Assembly: GCF_002802905.1 (NCBI RefSeq)
Contig: NZ_PEBK01000004.1
Location: 1-64,000, forward strand
DNA length: 64,000 nucleotides
Direction of reading: 5' to 3'
Source of the DNA: Bifidobacterium simiarum
Lineage (GTDB): Bacteria > Actinomycetota > Actinomycetes > Actinomycetales > Bifidobacteriaceae
This document shows, in pieces, positions 36,835 through 45,770 of the stretch (positions within the stretch are counted from its first letter, which is position 1; each line of letters starts with the position of its first letter). The translations under genes and the position numbers were made by a program. Below the pieces are notes generated by a model. The model had not been told where the DNA came from, searched no databases, and saw only the letters and a program-made list of their open reading frames with translations.

Positions 36835-37416
36835 ATGAACGGGCATTATGCATGGATTGATGAAAGTGTTCGAACTCAGGGTTTGGGAGTTCCGACATAT
36901 TTCATCGGGGCATGTATATGTGATATGGAAGAGGATGAGATTCGAAGGGTCTTATCGCCTCTTAAACCGGCCGGAGCAGCTAAATTACATTGGCGCGATA
37001 TGACGCAGCGGCAAAAGCGACGGTCGATTCCCATAATACAGTCTCTTGGTTTAGCTCACATCGTGGTAGCGGCTACGCCGTTGGATGGAAATGTCGCTTC
37101 TGAGCGTGCAAGAAGAAAGTGTCTGGAATGCTTGCTGCCCATACTCGAAACGGACTATGGGGTAGGGGCGGCAATATTTGAATCTCGCAGTGAGGCGCAG
37201 GACATCAAGGATTACAAGTTCGTTCAAGGCTTGAGAAGCCGACGTTTTATTCAGACATTGCGAGTGGATTTCACGCCGGGTAAGGAGGATGCGCGCCTGT
37301 GGATGCCAGATCAGATACTTGGCGCCATAGGGGATGAGGAAGGCGGCGTGGACTTGTATCGTTCCTTTACCCAGATGGTCGTTCGGTACTCTGTAAATTT
37401 GCATGGGAATTCTTGA
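36835..37416 (+). CDS. DUF3800-like protein
   Basis: A 193-residue protein resembling the DUF3800 family, a group with an RNase H-like fold often near mobile or defence genes. YAWIDESVRTQG gives the N-terminal Asp-Glu pair, KLHWRDMTQRQK and a late DQILGAIGDEEGG supply further acidic or His residues. It is markedly richer in A/T than its neighbours, a sign of transfer. AAGGAG precedes the ATG. A WYL regulator gene lies just upstream. Function not assigned; nuclease activity is only a possibility. Confidence 0.65.
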   Translation: MNGHYAWIDESVRTQGLGVPTYFIGACICDMEEDEIRRVLSPLKPAGAAKLHWRDMTQRQKRRSIPIIQSLGLAHIVVAATPLDGNVASERARRKCLECLLPILETDYGVGAAIFESRSEAQDIKDYKFVQGLRSRRFIQTLRVDFTPGKEDARLWMPDQILGAIGDEEGGVDLYRSFTQMVVRYSVNLHGNS

Positions 37417-37496
37417 AATTCAGGTATGCTTGCAGCGCTTTACAGGAGTGCTACTATTTGAAATTAGAGCCAGTCTCTGCGGAGAAAATGGAAGTG

Positions 37497-37534
37497 AAGG
37501 CCGGATACCCTGTGCATCATGGGGACCGGCCTTT
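37497..37534 (+). terminator. Hairpin between converging genes
   Basis: AAGGCCGG pairs with CCGGCCTT, with an inner CCC/GGG stem. It is followed by TTGCGCTATTT and can serve both the DUF3800-like gene and, in reverse, the phosphoketolase gene. Confidence 0.65.
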
Positions 37535-37647
37535 GCGCTATTTAGTATGGATTGTGCTCTTCGAGCATGTACTTAGGGAATCGCTGTTGGCGGCGGAGGA
37601 AGGATGCCGTCGCCAACAGCATGACTGGTGGTGCTCAGGCAGATAGG

Positions 37648-40122
37648 CTATTCGTTATCGCCGGCAGTAGCCGCGGTAGCGGAGATCGCTTCGACACCTG
37701 CGGCGCGGACCTCTGGCCACACCCAGTCGGTGTAGTCCGGGTGATCGTAGCCGTTGTCGACCGCGAACTTGAAGGCTTCGATGCGGAAGTCCTCGAGCTT
37801 CTTGATCTCGTCGGCGTACTTCTCGGCATCGATCAGGCGAAGTGCTTCAGCAGTGAGCTTATAGCGATCGATGTCATTGACTCGGACCATATCGAATGGT
37901 GTAGTGGTGGAACCCTGCTCCTGATATCCATGAATCGTGAAGTTATCGTGATTCGGGCGATCCCAGATCAGTCCCCGCACCTCATGTGCATAGGAATGGT
38001 AGGCCATGAGCACAGGCTTGTCCGCACTGAACAGTTCCGTAAACTCGGCATCTGTGAGAGCTTCATCGTTTTCCGACGAATTCTGCAGCCGCAGCAGATC
38101 AACCACATTGACGAACCGATACTTGATGCCCAGACCATTGAGCTTATCGGCTGCCGCAAGGGCTTCCTGTGTAGGCACGTCGCCGATAGCTGCGATTACG
38201 ATGTCTTCCTCGCCGGGCTTCGCATTGGAGGCCCACTTCCACTCGGCGGCACCCTTCTCGAGCTCGGCGCGAGCCTCGTCGAGGGTCAGCCAAGTGGCAG
38301 CCGGCTGCTTGCCGGCTACGATCGCATTGATCTTATTCACCGACTTGTAAGCGCGCTCGCCCACTGCAAGAACCATGTTCGCATCGGCAGGGAAGGAGAT
38401 TTCTACGATGTGGTCGTTGTTGAAGTTTTTGTTCAGCAACACCGAGATCACGCCCGGATCCTGATGGGAGAAACCGTTGTGATCCTGACGCCACACATGT
38501 GAAGAAATCAGCAGGTTCAGGGAGGCGATCGGCTTGCGCCACGGGATTTCGCGCACTGTGGATTCCAACCACTTGGCGTGCTGGTTGAGCATGGAATCGA
38601 TCACGTGCACGAAGGACTCGTAGGAGCTCCAGATGCCGTGACGACCGGTGAGCAGGTAGCCCTCCAGGAAGCCTTCCATCTGGTGCTCGGAGAGCTGCTC
38701 GATTACCTGACCAGTAACGGCAAGATGCTCATCAACCTGCGATGAAAGATATTCGGCATCCCACTGCTTATCCGTGACCTCATAAACTGCTCCCAAGCGG
38801 TTCGAAGCGGTTTCGTCCGGTCCGAATACGCGGAACGAATCGGGGTTAAGCCTGATTACATCGCGGGTATAAATGCCAAGACGGCGGCTAGCTTCGAGCT
38901 GTCCCCAGCCGTGCCCATACTTTTCCACTTCGCGAACCGCGTAATCGTCAAGATTGGGAAGAACGAGGTCTTCTCGCAGCAGACCGCCATTCGCATTGGG
39001 ATTTGCTCCGATGCGCAGTTCGCCCTGCGGCATGAACTTGGTGACCTCGGGGCGGATGGCGCCCTTGTCGTCGAACAGCTCCTCGGGCTTGTAGGACTGC
39101 AGCCACTTCTTGAGCACGTTGAAGTGCTCCTCGGTGTCGCGGGCGGAGGCCAGCGGCACCTGGTGGGAGCGCCAGGAGCCCTCGGTCTTCTTGCCGTCGA
39201 TGAACTTCGGGCAGGTCCAGCCCTTCGGGGTGCGGAAGATGATCATCGGGTAGAACGGGCGGTGCACGTCGTCGGTGTTGGCCGTGGCCTTGATGTCGCA
39301 GATCTCGTCGAAGACGGTCTCGAACAGCTCGGCGAAGCGGCGGTGGATCGACAGGTGGTCCTCGTCGTCGAAGCCGGCGACGAACTCGTACGGCTCGTAG
39401 CCCATGCCGTGGAAGAACTCGTGCAGCTCCTCGTCGGAGATGCGGGAGAGGATCGTCGGGTTGGCGATCTTGTAGCCGTTGAGGTGCAGGATCGGCAGCA
39501 CGATGCCGTCGGTGCGCGGGTTGACGAGCTTGTTGGACTGCCACGATGTGGCGAGAGGACCGGTTTCCGCTTCGCCGTCTCCAACGATCGTTGGTACGAA
39601 CAGGCTGGGATTGTTCATTGCCGCGCCGAATGCATGGCTTAGTGCATAGCCCAGTTCTCCGCCTTCGTGAATGGAGCCCGGGGTCTCCGGCGAGAAGTGG
39701 GAGGGAATGCCACCCGGGTAGGAGAACTGGCGGAAGAACTTCTGCAAGCCAGCTTCGTCCCGAGTGATGTCCGGGTACGTTTCCGTATAGGTGCCATCAA
39801 TATATGATTGTGCGACAGTTCCCGGGCCACTGTGACCAGGGCCGACAACGATCAACGTGTTCTGCCGATGATCGGCGATCAGACGGTTGATATGGCCGAT
39901 GAGGAAATTCACGCCGGGGGTGGTGCCCCAGTGGCCGACCAAGCGGTGCTTCACATCCTCACGGGTGAAGGGCTCCTTCATCAGCGGGTTGCTGCGGAGG
40001 TAGATCTGGCCGATGGAAAGGTAGTTGGCGACTCGCCAATACTTGCTGACGCCTTCGATAGCTTCTTCAGACACGGGAGCGTTGAGCTTCTTCCAAGGAG
40101 TGCCAATAACGGGGTTTGCCAT
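37648..40122 (-). CDS. xfp: Xylulose-5-P/fructose-6-P phosphoketolase
   Basis: An 824-residue thiamine-diphosphate enzyme, the key step of the bifid shunt. It cleaves D-xylulose-5-P to acetyl-P and glyceraldehyde-3-P, and fructose-6-P to acetyl-P and erythrose-4-P. His64 (RLVGHWG) and His97 (GPGHSGPG) are conserved, as are GDGEAETGP (Mg/ThDP site) and [10 protein letters not shown]. The length is as expected. It is the last gene of a leftward group (4-epimerase, MFS, xfp), which places it at the end of a pathway to xylulose-5-P. Codon use is mosaic: 39015-39545 is nearly all G/C-ending codons, while both flanks are mixed. It may be a second, pathway-dedicated copy. Confidence 0.97.
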   Translation of the reverse strand: MANPVIGTPWKKLNAPVSEEAIEGVSKYWRVANYLSIGQIYLRSNPLMKEPFTREDVKHRLVGHWGTTPGVNFLIGHINRLIADHRQNTLIVVGPGHSGPGTVAQSYIDGTYTETYPDITRDEAGLQKFFRQFSYPGGIPSHFSPETPGSIHEGGELGYALSHAFGAAMNNPSLFVPTIVGDGEAETGPLATSWQSNKLVNPRTDGIVLPILHLNGYKIANPTILSRISDEELHEFFHGMGYEPYEFVAGFDDEDHLSIHRRFAELFETVFDEICDIKATANTDDVHRPFYPMIIFRTPKGWTCPKFIDGKKTEGSWRSHQVPLASARDTEEHFNVLKKWLQSYKPEELFDDKGAIRPEVTKFMPQGELRIGANPNANGGLLREDLVLPNLDDYAVREVEKYGHGWGQLEASRRLGIYTRDVIRLNPDSFRVFGPDETASNRLGAVYEVTDKQWDAEYLSSQVDEHLAVTGQVIEQLSEHQMEGFLEGYLLTGRHGIWSSYESFVHVIDSMLNQHAKWLESTVREIPWRKPIASLNLLISSHVWRQDHNGFSHQDPGVISVLLNKNFNNDHIVEISFPADANMVLAVGERAYKSVNKINAIVAGKQPAATWLTLDEARAELEKGAAEWKWASNAKPGEEDIVIAAIGDVPTQEALAAADKLNGLGIKYRFVNVVDLLRLQNSSENDEALTDAEFTELFSADKPVLMAYHSYAHEVRGLIWDRPNHDNFTIHGYQEQGSTTTPFDMVRVNDIDRYKLTAEALRLIDAEKYADEIKKLEDFRIEAFKFAVDNGYDHPDYTDWVWPEVRAAGVEAISATAATAGDNE

Positions 40123-40216
40123 AGTAGTTATTGTTCTTTCTGTGATGGCGTTGTGCGACTAGTGGAATTGATTTTGTGATGATGATTAGAGATGGTTTTT
40201 TGAGGGATTTTCATGT

Positions 40217-40251
40217 GGATGCGGGTGCCGTGTGCAACGACACCCACATCC
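40217..40251 (-). terminator. Hairpin between MFS and xfp genes
   Basis: GGATGCGGGTG pairs with CACCCACATCC (one mismatch). It lacks a T-run on the minus strand, so it may be a partial terminator or processing site inside the leftward operon. Confidence 0.45.
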
Positions 40252-40281
40252 AATACAGGACGGAGTTGTAGGGGGCAGTCC

Positions 40282-41649
40282 TTAGATCTCTTCCAGCTCC
40301 TTCTTTGCTGTTTCTTTGGCGAACATGTAGGTGATGGCGCCGAGGAACAGCAGACCGGCGAAGACGCAGAACGGCATGAAGACCACTTCCGCAGTGGGGG
40401 AACCGCCGCCGATGAGCATGCCGACAACAAACGGTCCGAAGATTTTTGCGGTAGCGCCGATTCCGTAACCAAGACCAAGGCCGGTGGAGCGTGCCTCATT
40501 CGGGAACTGCTCGCCACCGAACGGGTTGAGCACGCCGAATGCGCCGTCGCCGAAGGTCATGACGATGAAGATACCGACGTAGAACAGCATGCCTGCGGAG
40601 TGCAGTGAAGAGGATCCTGCGGCGCTATGTGCCGCGAACGCAGCAATCAAGCAGCCGATACCGCCGACAACACCGCAGATGAACATGGTCCAGCGGCGGC
40701 CAATACGGTCCGAGATCCATGCGGATCCGAGGCGGCCGAGAAGATCACCCAGAGAAACGATCATGAACAGTGTGGAAACGGTGGCCGTGTCGAACTTGAA
40801 CGACTGGCCGAGAATGGCCTGACCCCAGGACTGCACAGTGAACGAACCAGCGATGAAGCAGAAGGAACCAATAGTTACGATAGCCAGAGACTTCGGGTAC
40901 TTCTTCAGGATCAGGGAGTAGGACGCATTCTTGGTGTGCTCGACGACCGGGAGTTCCCCAACTTCTTCGACAGGGATCTGCATGGCCCAAGCGTAAGCCT
41001 TGCGCGCCTCGTCGGCGCGGCCCTGAGACTGGAGGTAACGCGGGGATTCAGGGACGAAATGTGCCCAGATAACCAGAATGATCGGGATGCAGCCGAGCGC
41101 CATCAATCCACGCCAGCCGATGGCTCCGCCAAGAGTTCGGGTAGCAAGACCGCCAAGGAAGATGCCCAGAGGAATGAACACAGCGGTGAGTCCGGAAAGC
41201 AGTCCGCGCTGCTTAGCGGGGACGAATTCCTGTACGAACGGGATACTGGTGATACTCAGACCGCCGACGCCGATGCCGACGCCAATACGCATCACGGTGA
41301 GAAACAGCCATCCATCATTGGGAGTGAACAGCGATGCCGCGGTAAAAACAATCAGGACGATAATGCACCATACATAGGCGTGCTTACGGCCGAATCGGTC
41401 GGCTAGACGTCCCCAGAGAATCGATCCGATGACGGTGCCAACACCGGCGCCGGCAAGTACGATTCCCGACTGGAATCCGGTGAGCTGCCAGGATTGATCC
41501 TTCATCAACAGTTCGATGACGAATCCGATGAGGAACATATCGAAGAATTCCGAGATATTGCCTACGATGGCGAGGCCGATCAGTGATCGTTGGTTGCGAG
41601 TGAGGGGATGGTTGTCGATCTGTTGGGTGACTGGGATGGATGTACTCAT
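40282..41649 (-). CDS. MFS transporter of the catabolic cluster
   Basis: A 455-residue major facilitator with about 12 helices. Features are ISEFFDMFLIGFVIE in helix 1, the G-R-LADRFGRKHAY loop after helix 2, and VPESPRYLQSQGR before the central loop, giving a sugar- or organic-acid:H+ symporter of the SP/AAHS type. It is probably the importer for the substrate of the surrounding ula-like genes. GGAG precedes its ATG; the 4-epimerase gene ends 95 bases upstream and xfp begins 160 bases downstream. A proton symporter would import the unphosphorylated substrate, unlike the PTS of the classical ula system, and so needs a kinase, which the cluster supplies. Confidence 0.88.
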   Translation of the reverse strand: MSTSIPVTQQIDNHPLTRNQRSLIGLAIVGNISEFFDMFLIGFVIELLMKDQSWQLTGFQSGIVLAGAGVGTVIGSILWGRLADRFGRKHAYVWCIIVLIVFTAASLFTPNDGWLFLTVMRIGVGIGVGGLSITSIPFVQEFVPAKQRGLLSGLTAVFIPLGIFLGGLATRTLGGAIGWRGLMALGCIPIILVIWAHFVPESPRYLQSQGRADEARKAYAWAMQIPVEEVGELPVVEHTKNASYSLILKKYPKSLAIVTIGSFCFIAGSFTVQSWGQAILGQSFKFDTATVSTLFMIVSLGDLLGRLGSAWISDRIGRRWTMFICGVVGGIGCLIAAFAAHSAAGSSSLHSAGMLFYVGIFIVMTFGDGAFGVLNPFGGEQFPNEARSTGLGLGYGIGATAKIFGPFVVGMLIGGGSPTAEVVFMPFCVFAGLLFLGAITYMFAKETAKKELEEI

Positions 41650-41743
41650 GTTCTACTCCGTTGTAGATGAATGGTTAATGTGAATGATGATTAAGGGAGT
41701 GGTCGCGAATGACGTTGATCAGCAGAGACGCTGGTGATGTCGG

Positions 41744-42406
41744 TCAGGCTCCGGAACCTACGGGTTTCTGACCGTATTCCTTCAGATACCAGGTGCGTGC
41801 CTCTTCGATGGCAGAGGGATCTAGGGGCTGGACTGGGCCGAGTACCATGGAGAGATACGAGACTTCGGCTGTCTCCTCTACATAGGTTGCGGAACGTACG
41901 GCCTGTGCGGCATCTCTTCCAATGGTGAATACGCCATGATTACGTAGCAGTACGGCACTGCCGTCTCCGATATGTCTGACGATCTCCTCGCCAATGGCTT
42001 CGCCGCCGATGGTGGCATATCCGGTTACCGGAATAGGCTTCCCATAAAGATCTGCGGCCAGTGTGGTCAGTACGGGGATGTCTTCGCCTCGGATGGCAAA
42101 AACGGTGGCATACCGAGAATGAGTGTGTACAATGCCGCCCACGTCTTTTCTGGCGCGATAAACATAACAGTGACTCGCGGTATCTACTGATGGCTTGAGT
42201 TTACCTTCGACCAGCTTGCCGTTCTCGTCAACGATGACGATGTCGTCGGGGGTGAGATCCCGAAAGCTGACCCCGGAAGGCTTGATGGCGATCAATCCGG
42301 TCTCCGGGTCTCTCTGTGAGGCGTTTCCCGAGGTTCCGGCCACTAGCCCTGCTTCTGGCAGCGCCTTGTTGGCTGCGCAGACGGTTTCTTTGAGTTGTTC
42401 AAGCAT
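41744..42406 (-). CDS. L-ribulose-5-phosphate 4-epimerase (AraD/UlaF-like)
   Basis: A 220-residue class II aldolase-fold enzyme that interconverts L-ribulose-5-P and D-xylulose-5-P. GTSGNAS (24-30), KPSG (42-45) and KPSVDTASH bind the phosphate. Zinc ligands are His94 and His96 (HTHS) and His157 (RNHG). Asp119 (AADLYG) matches the E. coli AraD acid/base Asp120, and EYGQ near the end supplies the Tyr. The set favours an epimerase over fuculose or rhamnulose aldolase. It starts at 42406 with GAAGGAGAAG upstream. First gene of the leftward group, giving xfp its substrate. Confidence 0.88.
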   Translation of the reverse strand: MLEQLKETVCAANKALPEAGLVAGTSGNASQRDPETGLIAIKPSGVSFRDLTPDDIVIVDENGKLVEGKLKPSVDTASHCYVYRARKDVGGIVHTHSRYATVFAIRGEDIPVLTTLAADLYGKPIPVTGYATIGGEAIGEEIVRHIGDGSAVLLRNHGVFTIGRDAAQAVRSATYVEETAEVSYLSMVLGPVQPLDPSAIEEARTWYLKEYGQKPVGSGA

Positions 42407-42595
42407 ATATTGGCTTCTCCTTCTGTCTCTGATTGGCATGGTGAATGGATCGGATTGCGTTGATGCGAGCGATGGATTGGTCCGATGTCAGTTGGACATC
42501 GGTCCGCCGTTTCCAATACCTCCCTTCATCGGGATGTATGAACACACTGTAACCTTATTATGTGAATTTGTCCATTTGAAAATGTGAAAAAGTAC

Positions 42596-42727
42596 TATTC
42601 GAATAGCGAATATAGCTTAGGTAAAAGTACCGTAATCGATTGGAAAACCACGGATTAGAGGAAGAAAGAAAAATTTCCTATGAAAAAACGCTCATATGCG
42701 TGTTGCGCGTCTTATGCGCGGCATAAG
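42596..42727. promoter_or_regulatory. Palindromes in the 4-epimerase promoter region
   Basis: TATTCG-AATAG-CGAATA (42596-42612) and CTTATGC-GCG-GCATAAG (42711-42727) are perfect inverted repeats in the 429-base AT-rich gap between the SorC stop and the 4-epimerase start. They are candidate operators for SorC or another regulator. Nothing coding is seen in the gap. Confidence 0.45.
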
Positions 42728-42835
42728 TGATTGTTGGCCGTGTTGGGGCCAACTTGGTTACGCTCTTTCCCGATTGAGGAGGGGGCGAAGGCGATCTAGT
42801 TAGAAAAATCAATACGATTATGCGTCAACAATATT

Positions 42836-43894
42836 TCAGCGGCATGCTGTGGTATCTGCAAGCATGGCCGCCGCGCATCGAGAGTCCACGATCAGATAAT
42901 TGGTGAACTGACGTCGCAGGATGGCTCTCAATGTGGGAGCTTTGGCAACTCCCGCCACTACGCACATTGAGCATGCCGCTGAGGCCAGAGCGGCCAGGGG
43001 GATGGAGACCACTCGTTTGTTGAATTCTTCCACTTCGTTGCCGTTTGCATCGATGATACGGGCATTAAGGTGGCCGACGCCTCCTTGAGCCTGATACAGG
43101 TGTTGTTCCTGTTCGGAAATATATCCGGCTTGGTTCAGAGAGGAATGCGGGTCGTCAAGTGTTCCGACGCCATAGACCATGACGTCTGATGATGCCGCCT
43201 TGTCAAGTACGTTGTGGATCTGCACGGTGGAGATGAGTTGGTCGCGTACCCCGCCGGTGATTACGACTGCCGGAGCGTTAATGTACTCGTAAGTGCCATG
43301 CAGGGCTTTGGACATACGGCGGGCAAGGTCGGGACCATCAAGTTCAGGCTGCATGCCACCTATGGCTCCGACCATGGTGGTGACGTGGATATTTTCCAAG
43401 TTGTTGTCCGGCATTTCGTTGACGATTTCCGCTATGGCTCGTCCCCAGGTCATGGAAAGAGACATTCCGGGATGCAGAATTTCGACAAGCTTGACTGCCG
43501 CTACATGTCCCACGGCTTTCAACGTGTCCTGTTCCGAATCCATGGCGGGAACAACCACTACATGTTCAATCCCGAATGTGCTTCGGATTTCTTCGGCAAG
43601 TTCCGTTTCTTGCAGTAGTGGAGGGTTGACGGTGATCGTGAGAATGCCATGCTTTTGTGCATCATTGAGCATTCGGGAGATGGAAGTGCGCGAAACTCCG
43701 AGACGACGAGCTATTTCGTTCTGATTGAGATGATCCTCGTAGTACATTTTCGCCACGGAATACAGGCGGTTCAACTGTGCGCTCTTCATCCGAACAAGTA
43801 TATCAACGGCGGGTTGTCTGGTGGGGTCGAAGACGTTGGTTTTCTTGGGTTTTTGACTGATGATTCGGGGTTGGCGTCCGGTGATGCTTGCCAT
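42836..43894 (-). CDS. SorC/DeoR-family sugar-responsive regulator
   Basis: A 352-residue regulator. The helix-turn-helix HLNQNEIARRLGVSRTSISRML (about 55-76) is followed by the SorC sugar-phosphate-binding domain (SLSMTWGRAIAEIVNEMP, VITGGVRDQLIS, VMVYGVGTLDDP, and NGNEVEEFNKRVVSIPL). SorC proteins respond to phosphorylated intermediates, so here a pentulose- or lactone-phosphate is a plausible effector. It starts at 43894 behind GGAGGAG. It separates the leftward from the rightward half and probably controls both. A C10 run (G10 on its own strand) lies 35 bases before its start, in the leader. Confidence 0.9.
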   Translation of the reverse strand: MASITGRQPRIISQKPKKTNVFDPTRQPAVDILVRMKSAQLNRLYSVAKMYYEDHLNQNEIARRLGVSRTSISRMLNDAQKHGILTITVNPPLLQETELAEEIRSTFGIEHVVVVPAMDSEQDTLKAVGHVAAVKLVEILHPGMSLSMTWGRAIAEIVNEMPDNNLENIHVTTMVGAIGGMQPELDGPDLARRMSKALHGTYEYINAPAVVITGGVRDQLISTVQIHNVLDKAASSDVMVYGVGTLDDPHSSLNQAGYISEQEQHLYQAQGGVGHLNARIIDANGNEVEEFNKRVVSIPLAALASAACSMCVVAGVAKAPTLRAILRRQFTNYLIVDSRCAAAMLADTTACR

Positions 43895-43928
43895 GATCTC
43901 CTCCTTTTCGAGTATTCTGCGGCAGTCG

Positions 43929-43938
43929 CCCCCCCCCC
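43929..43938. repeat. C10/G10 homopolymer before the SorC gene
   Basis: Ten Cs on the plus strand, 35-44 bases upstream of the SorC start codon and inside the divergent regulatory region. Confidence 0.85.
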
Positions 43939-43984
43939 TATGACACGACAGGGAGCTGGGTGGATATCATGCGGCGAGTCGGGT

Positions 43985-44085
43985 GCAAAACAACGGTTTT
44001 GCCTGCTGTTTTGCACATTTGTGCATTGTCTAATTGACATATAACCATACCAGCGATATTCTTCAAATAGCACAAACGTGCAAAT
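43985..44085. promoter_or_regulatory. Three inverted repeats in the divergent promoter region
   Basis: GCAAAAC-AACG-GTTTTGC (43985-44002), TGCACATTTGTGCA (44012-44025) and GCACAAACGTGC (44070-44081). The last two share a GCACA...GTGC pattern and are 58 bases apart (centre to centre about 57), as expected for a tetrameric SorC binding two sites. Confidence 0.55.
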
Positions 44086-44115
44086 CAAAATTCACATATT
44101 CACAAAGGAGTGTTC

Positions 44116-45048
44116 ATGGGACGTGTACAGACAGTGCTGGGAGATATTGACGTTAAGGATATGGGCTATACGATGCCGCATGAGCATATCCTCACTTGTC
44201 CGCAGGGGCATGGATCCAAGGTGGAGGAGGATCACCTTCTCAATTCCTACTCCAAGGCCGTGGCGATGCTGCGCGAGTACAAGGCTGACGGTGGCGGTAC
44301 TCTGGTCGAAGCCACGCCGAAGACTTGGGGTCGAGATGCAGTTGGCATGAAATATGCTTCGGAGGCCACCGGGGTCAATGTTGTGGCCTGCACGGGCTAT
44401 ATCTGTCAGGAACACGGTATGCCTGACGATCTCGGGGACTGGGACATTGAACGTGTGGTCGATGAGATGGTAAAGGATATCACCGTCGGTATGGATGGTA
44501 CCGATATCAAGGCTGGTTGGATCAAGTGTGGCACTGCTTACCTGCATATCACTCCCGGCGAGGAAAAGGTGATTCGTGCTGCCTGCCGTGCTGCCAAGAA
44601 AACCGGGGTTTCGGTTCACGCCCATACCACCATCGGTACCATGGGACTGGAGATCCTGAAGATCGTGCAGGACGAGGATTTCGACACTTCACGCTTTGCC
44701 GTGGCTCACGTCGATCGTAATCCGGATCTGTGGTACCACCGCAAGATGCTGGAGACCGGCTGCTCGCTGATTTACGATGGCCCCGGCAAGGCCAAGTACT
44801 ATCCGGATTCGATGCGTGTGGATCTGCTGAAGCATCTTGTCGATGAAGGCTATGCTTCCAAGTTGATGATGTGCAACGACATGGGGCGTCGCTCCCACCA
44901 CAAGGTGTACGGTTTCGGCCCTGGTTTCAACTACATCAAGGATGTGTTCCTGCCGCGTCTGATCGACGAAGGTTTCGATGAGCAGACGGTGCACGACTTC
45001 ATGTACGCCAATCCCCAGAAGTTCTACGAGATGCGAGATCCGGAATGA
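44116..45048 (+). CDS. Phosphotriesterase-fold amidohydrolase, probable (phospho)lactonase
   Basis: A 310-residue member of the phosphotriesterase homology family. The binuclear metal site is complete: His22 and His24 (PHEHI), Lys137 as carbamylated lysine (GWIKCGT), His170 (VHAHTT), His198 (AHVD) and Asp255 (CNDMG). Several family members hydrolyse sugar lactones or phosphofuranose lactones rather than phosphotriesters. Next to ula-type genes it would open an aldonolactone or lactone-phosphate, the step done by the unrelated UlaG in E. coli. It starts at 44116 behind AAAGGAG. Its stop overlaps the start of the UlaD-like gene. Confidence 0.85.
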   Translation: MGRVQTVLGDIDVKDMGYTMPHEHILTCPQGHGSKVEEDHLLNSYSKAVAMLREYKADGGGTLVEATPKTWGRDAVGMKYASEATGVNVVACTGYICQEHGMPDDLGDWDIERVVDEMVKDITVGMDGTDIKAGWIKCGTAYLHITPGEEKVIRAACRAAKKTGVSVHAHTTIGTMGLEILKIVQDEDFDTSRFAVAHVDRNPDLWYHRKMLETGCSLIYDGPGKAKYYPDSMRVDLLKHLVDEGYASKLMMCNDMGRRSHHKVYGFGPGFNYIKDVFLPRLIDEGFDEQTVHDFMYANPQKFYEMRDPE

Positions 45049-45692
45049 GTGGGAAACTGCTTCAGCTAGCGCTTGACATCGACGATACCGCCGTCGCCCT
45101 CAAGGCGGCGACGGCGGCCGCCGATGCGGTGGATATCATCGAAGATGGTACGGTATTGTGCTTGGCTCAGGGTCTGGGTTCGGCGCGAGAGCTCCGTGCT
45201 GTGTTCCCGGACAAAGATCTTCTGACCGATATTCGGATTGCTCGTGCTGGCGGCAAATTTGCCCGGATGTGTTTCAAAGCGGGAGCGGACCGTGTGTCGG
45301 TGGTCGGAGAAAGTGGCCTCGACGTAGTGACATCAGCCTGCGAAGTCGCTGAGGAATTCGGTGGCGGCGTGGAGGTGGAACTCTACGACGGGTGGTCGGA
45401 TGAAGAAATTCATTCGTTCATCGAAGCCGGAGCTCAAGTGTTTATCGTTCACCGCAACCGTTGCGATGAAGCGGAGAACGAAGACGTTCGAACACAACTG
45501 AATCGCCTGCATGCATTGGTTTCGGATTCCGGAGTGAAGGTTACACTTGCCGGGGGGCTGAATCGTGAGACTCTGCGGCTGTTTGATGGATGCCCATTCG
45601 ACATCGCCGTGGTGGGCAGCGCCATTACCAAGGCAGACGATCCGCTTGCAGCGGCTCGGGAAATCAGGGATGTTCTGAATTCCATGAAGTAA
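45045..45692 (+). CDS. UlaD-family protein with altered active site (OMPDC suprafamily)
   Basis: A 215-residue protein clearly related to 3-keto-L-gulonate-6-phosphate decarboxylase UlaD, with the same numbering as the E. coli enzyme. Asp11, Glu33 (DIIEDGT), Asp62, His136 and Arg139 (HRNRC) are kept. In the family's D-x-K-x-x-D motif the sequence is DIRIAR, so Lys64 is Arg and Asp67 is Arg. In UlaD, Lys64 stabilises the enediolate intermediate. The reaction may therefore be changed: another decarboxylation, an isomerisation or an aldol step. It overlaps the lactonase stop by 4 bases, so the two are translationally coupled. Confidence 0.85.
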   Translation: MSGKLLQLALDIDDTAVALKAATAAADAVDIIEDGTVLCLAQGLGSARELRAVFPDKDLLTDIRIARAGGKFARMCFKAGADRVSVVGESGLDVVTSACEVAEEFGGGVEVELYDGWSDEEIHSFIEAGAQVFIVHRNRCDEAENEDVRTQLNRLHALVSDSGVKVTLAGGLNRETLRLFDGCPFDIAVVGSAITKADDPLAAAREIRDVLNSMK

Positions 45693-45770
45693 TCTCGCCG
45701 TCGATCTGATGACGAAAGCAATGAAGCTGTCTGATGCAGACAGGGTAAATACAAAAAGTAAGGAACGACA

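Noticed and set aside
37413-37646. Open frame of 77 codons after the DUF3800-like gene
   Set aside because: It overlaps a terminator hairpin, has no ribosome binding site, and its composition is not protein-like.
38948-39544. 198-codon frame inside xfp in another frame
   Set aside because: It is a shadow of the G/C-rich third positions in this part of xfp; used only as evidence for the codon mosaic.
41744-42406. L-fuculose-phosphate or rhamnulose-phosphate aldolase
   Set aside because: KPSVDTASH, AADLYG and EYGQ fit the L-ribulose-5-P 4-epimerase acid/base set, and UlaE is in the same cluster.
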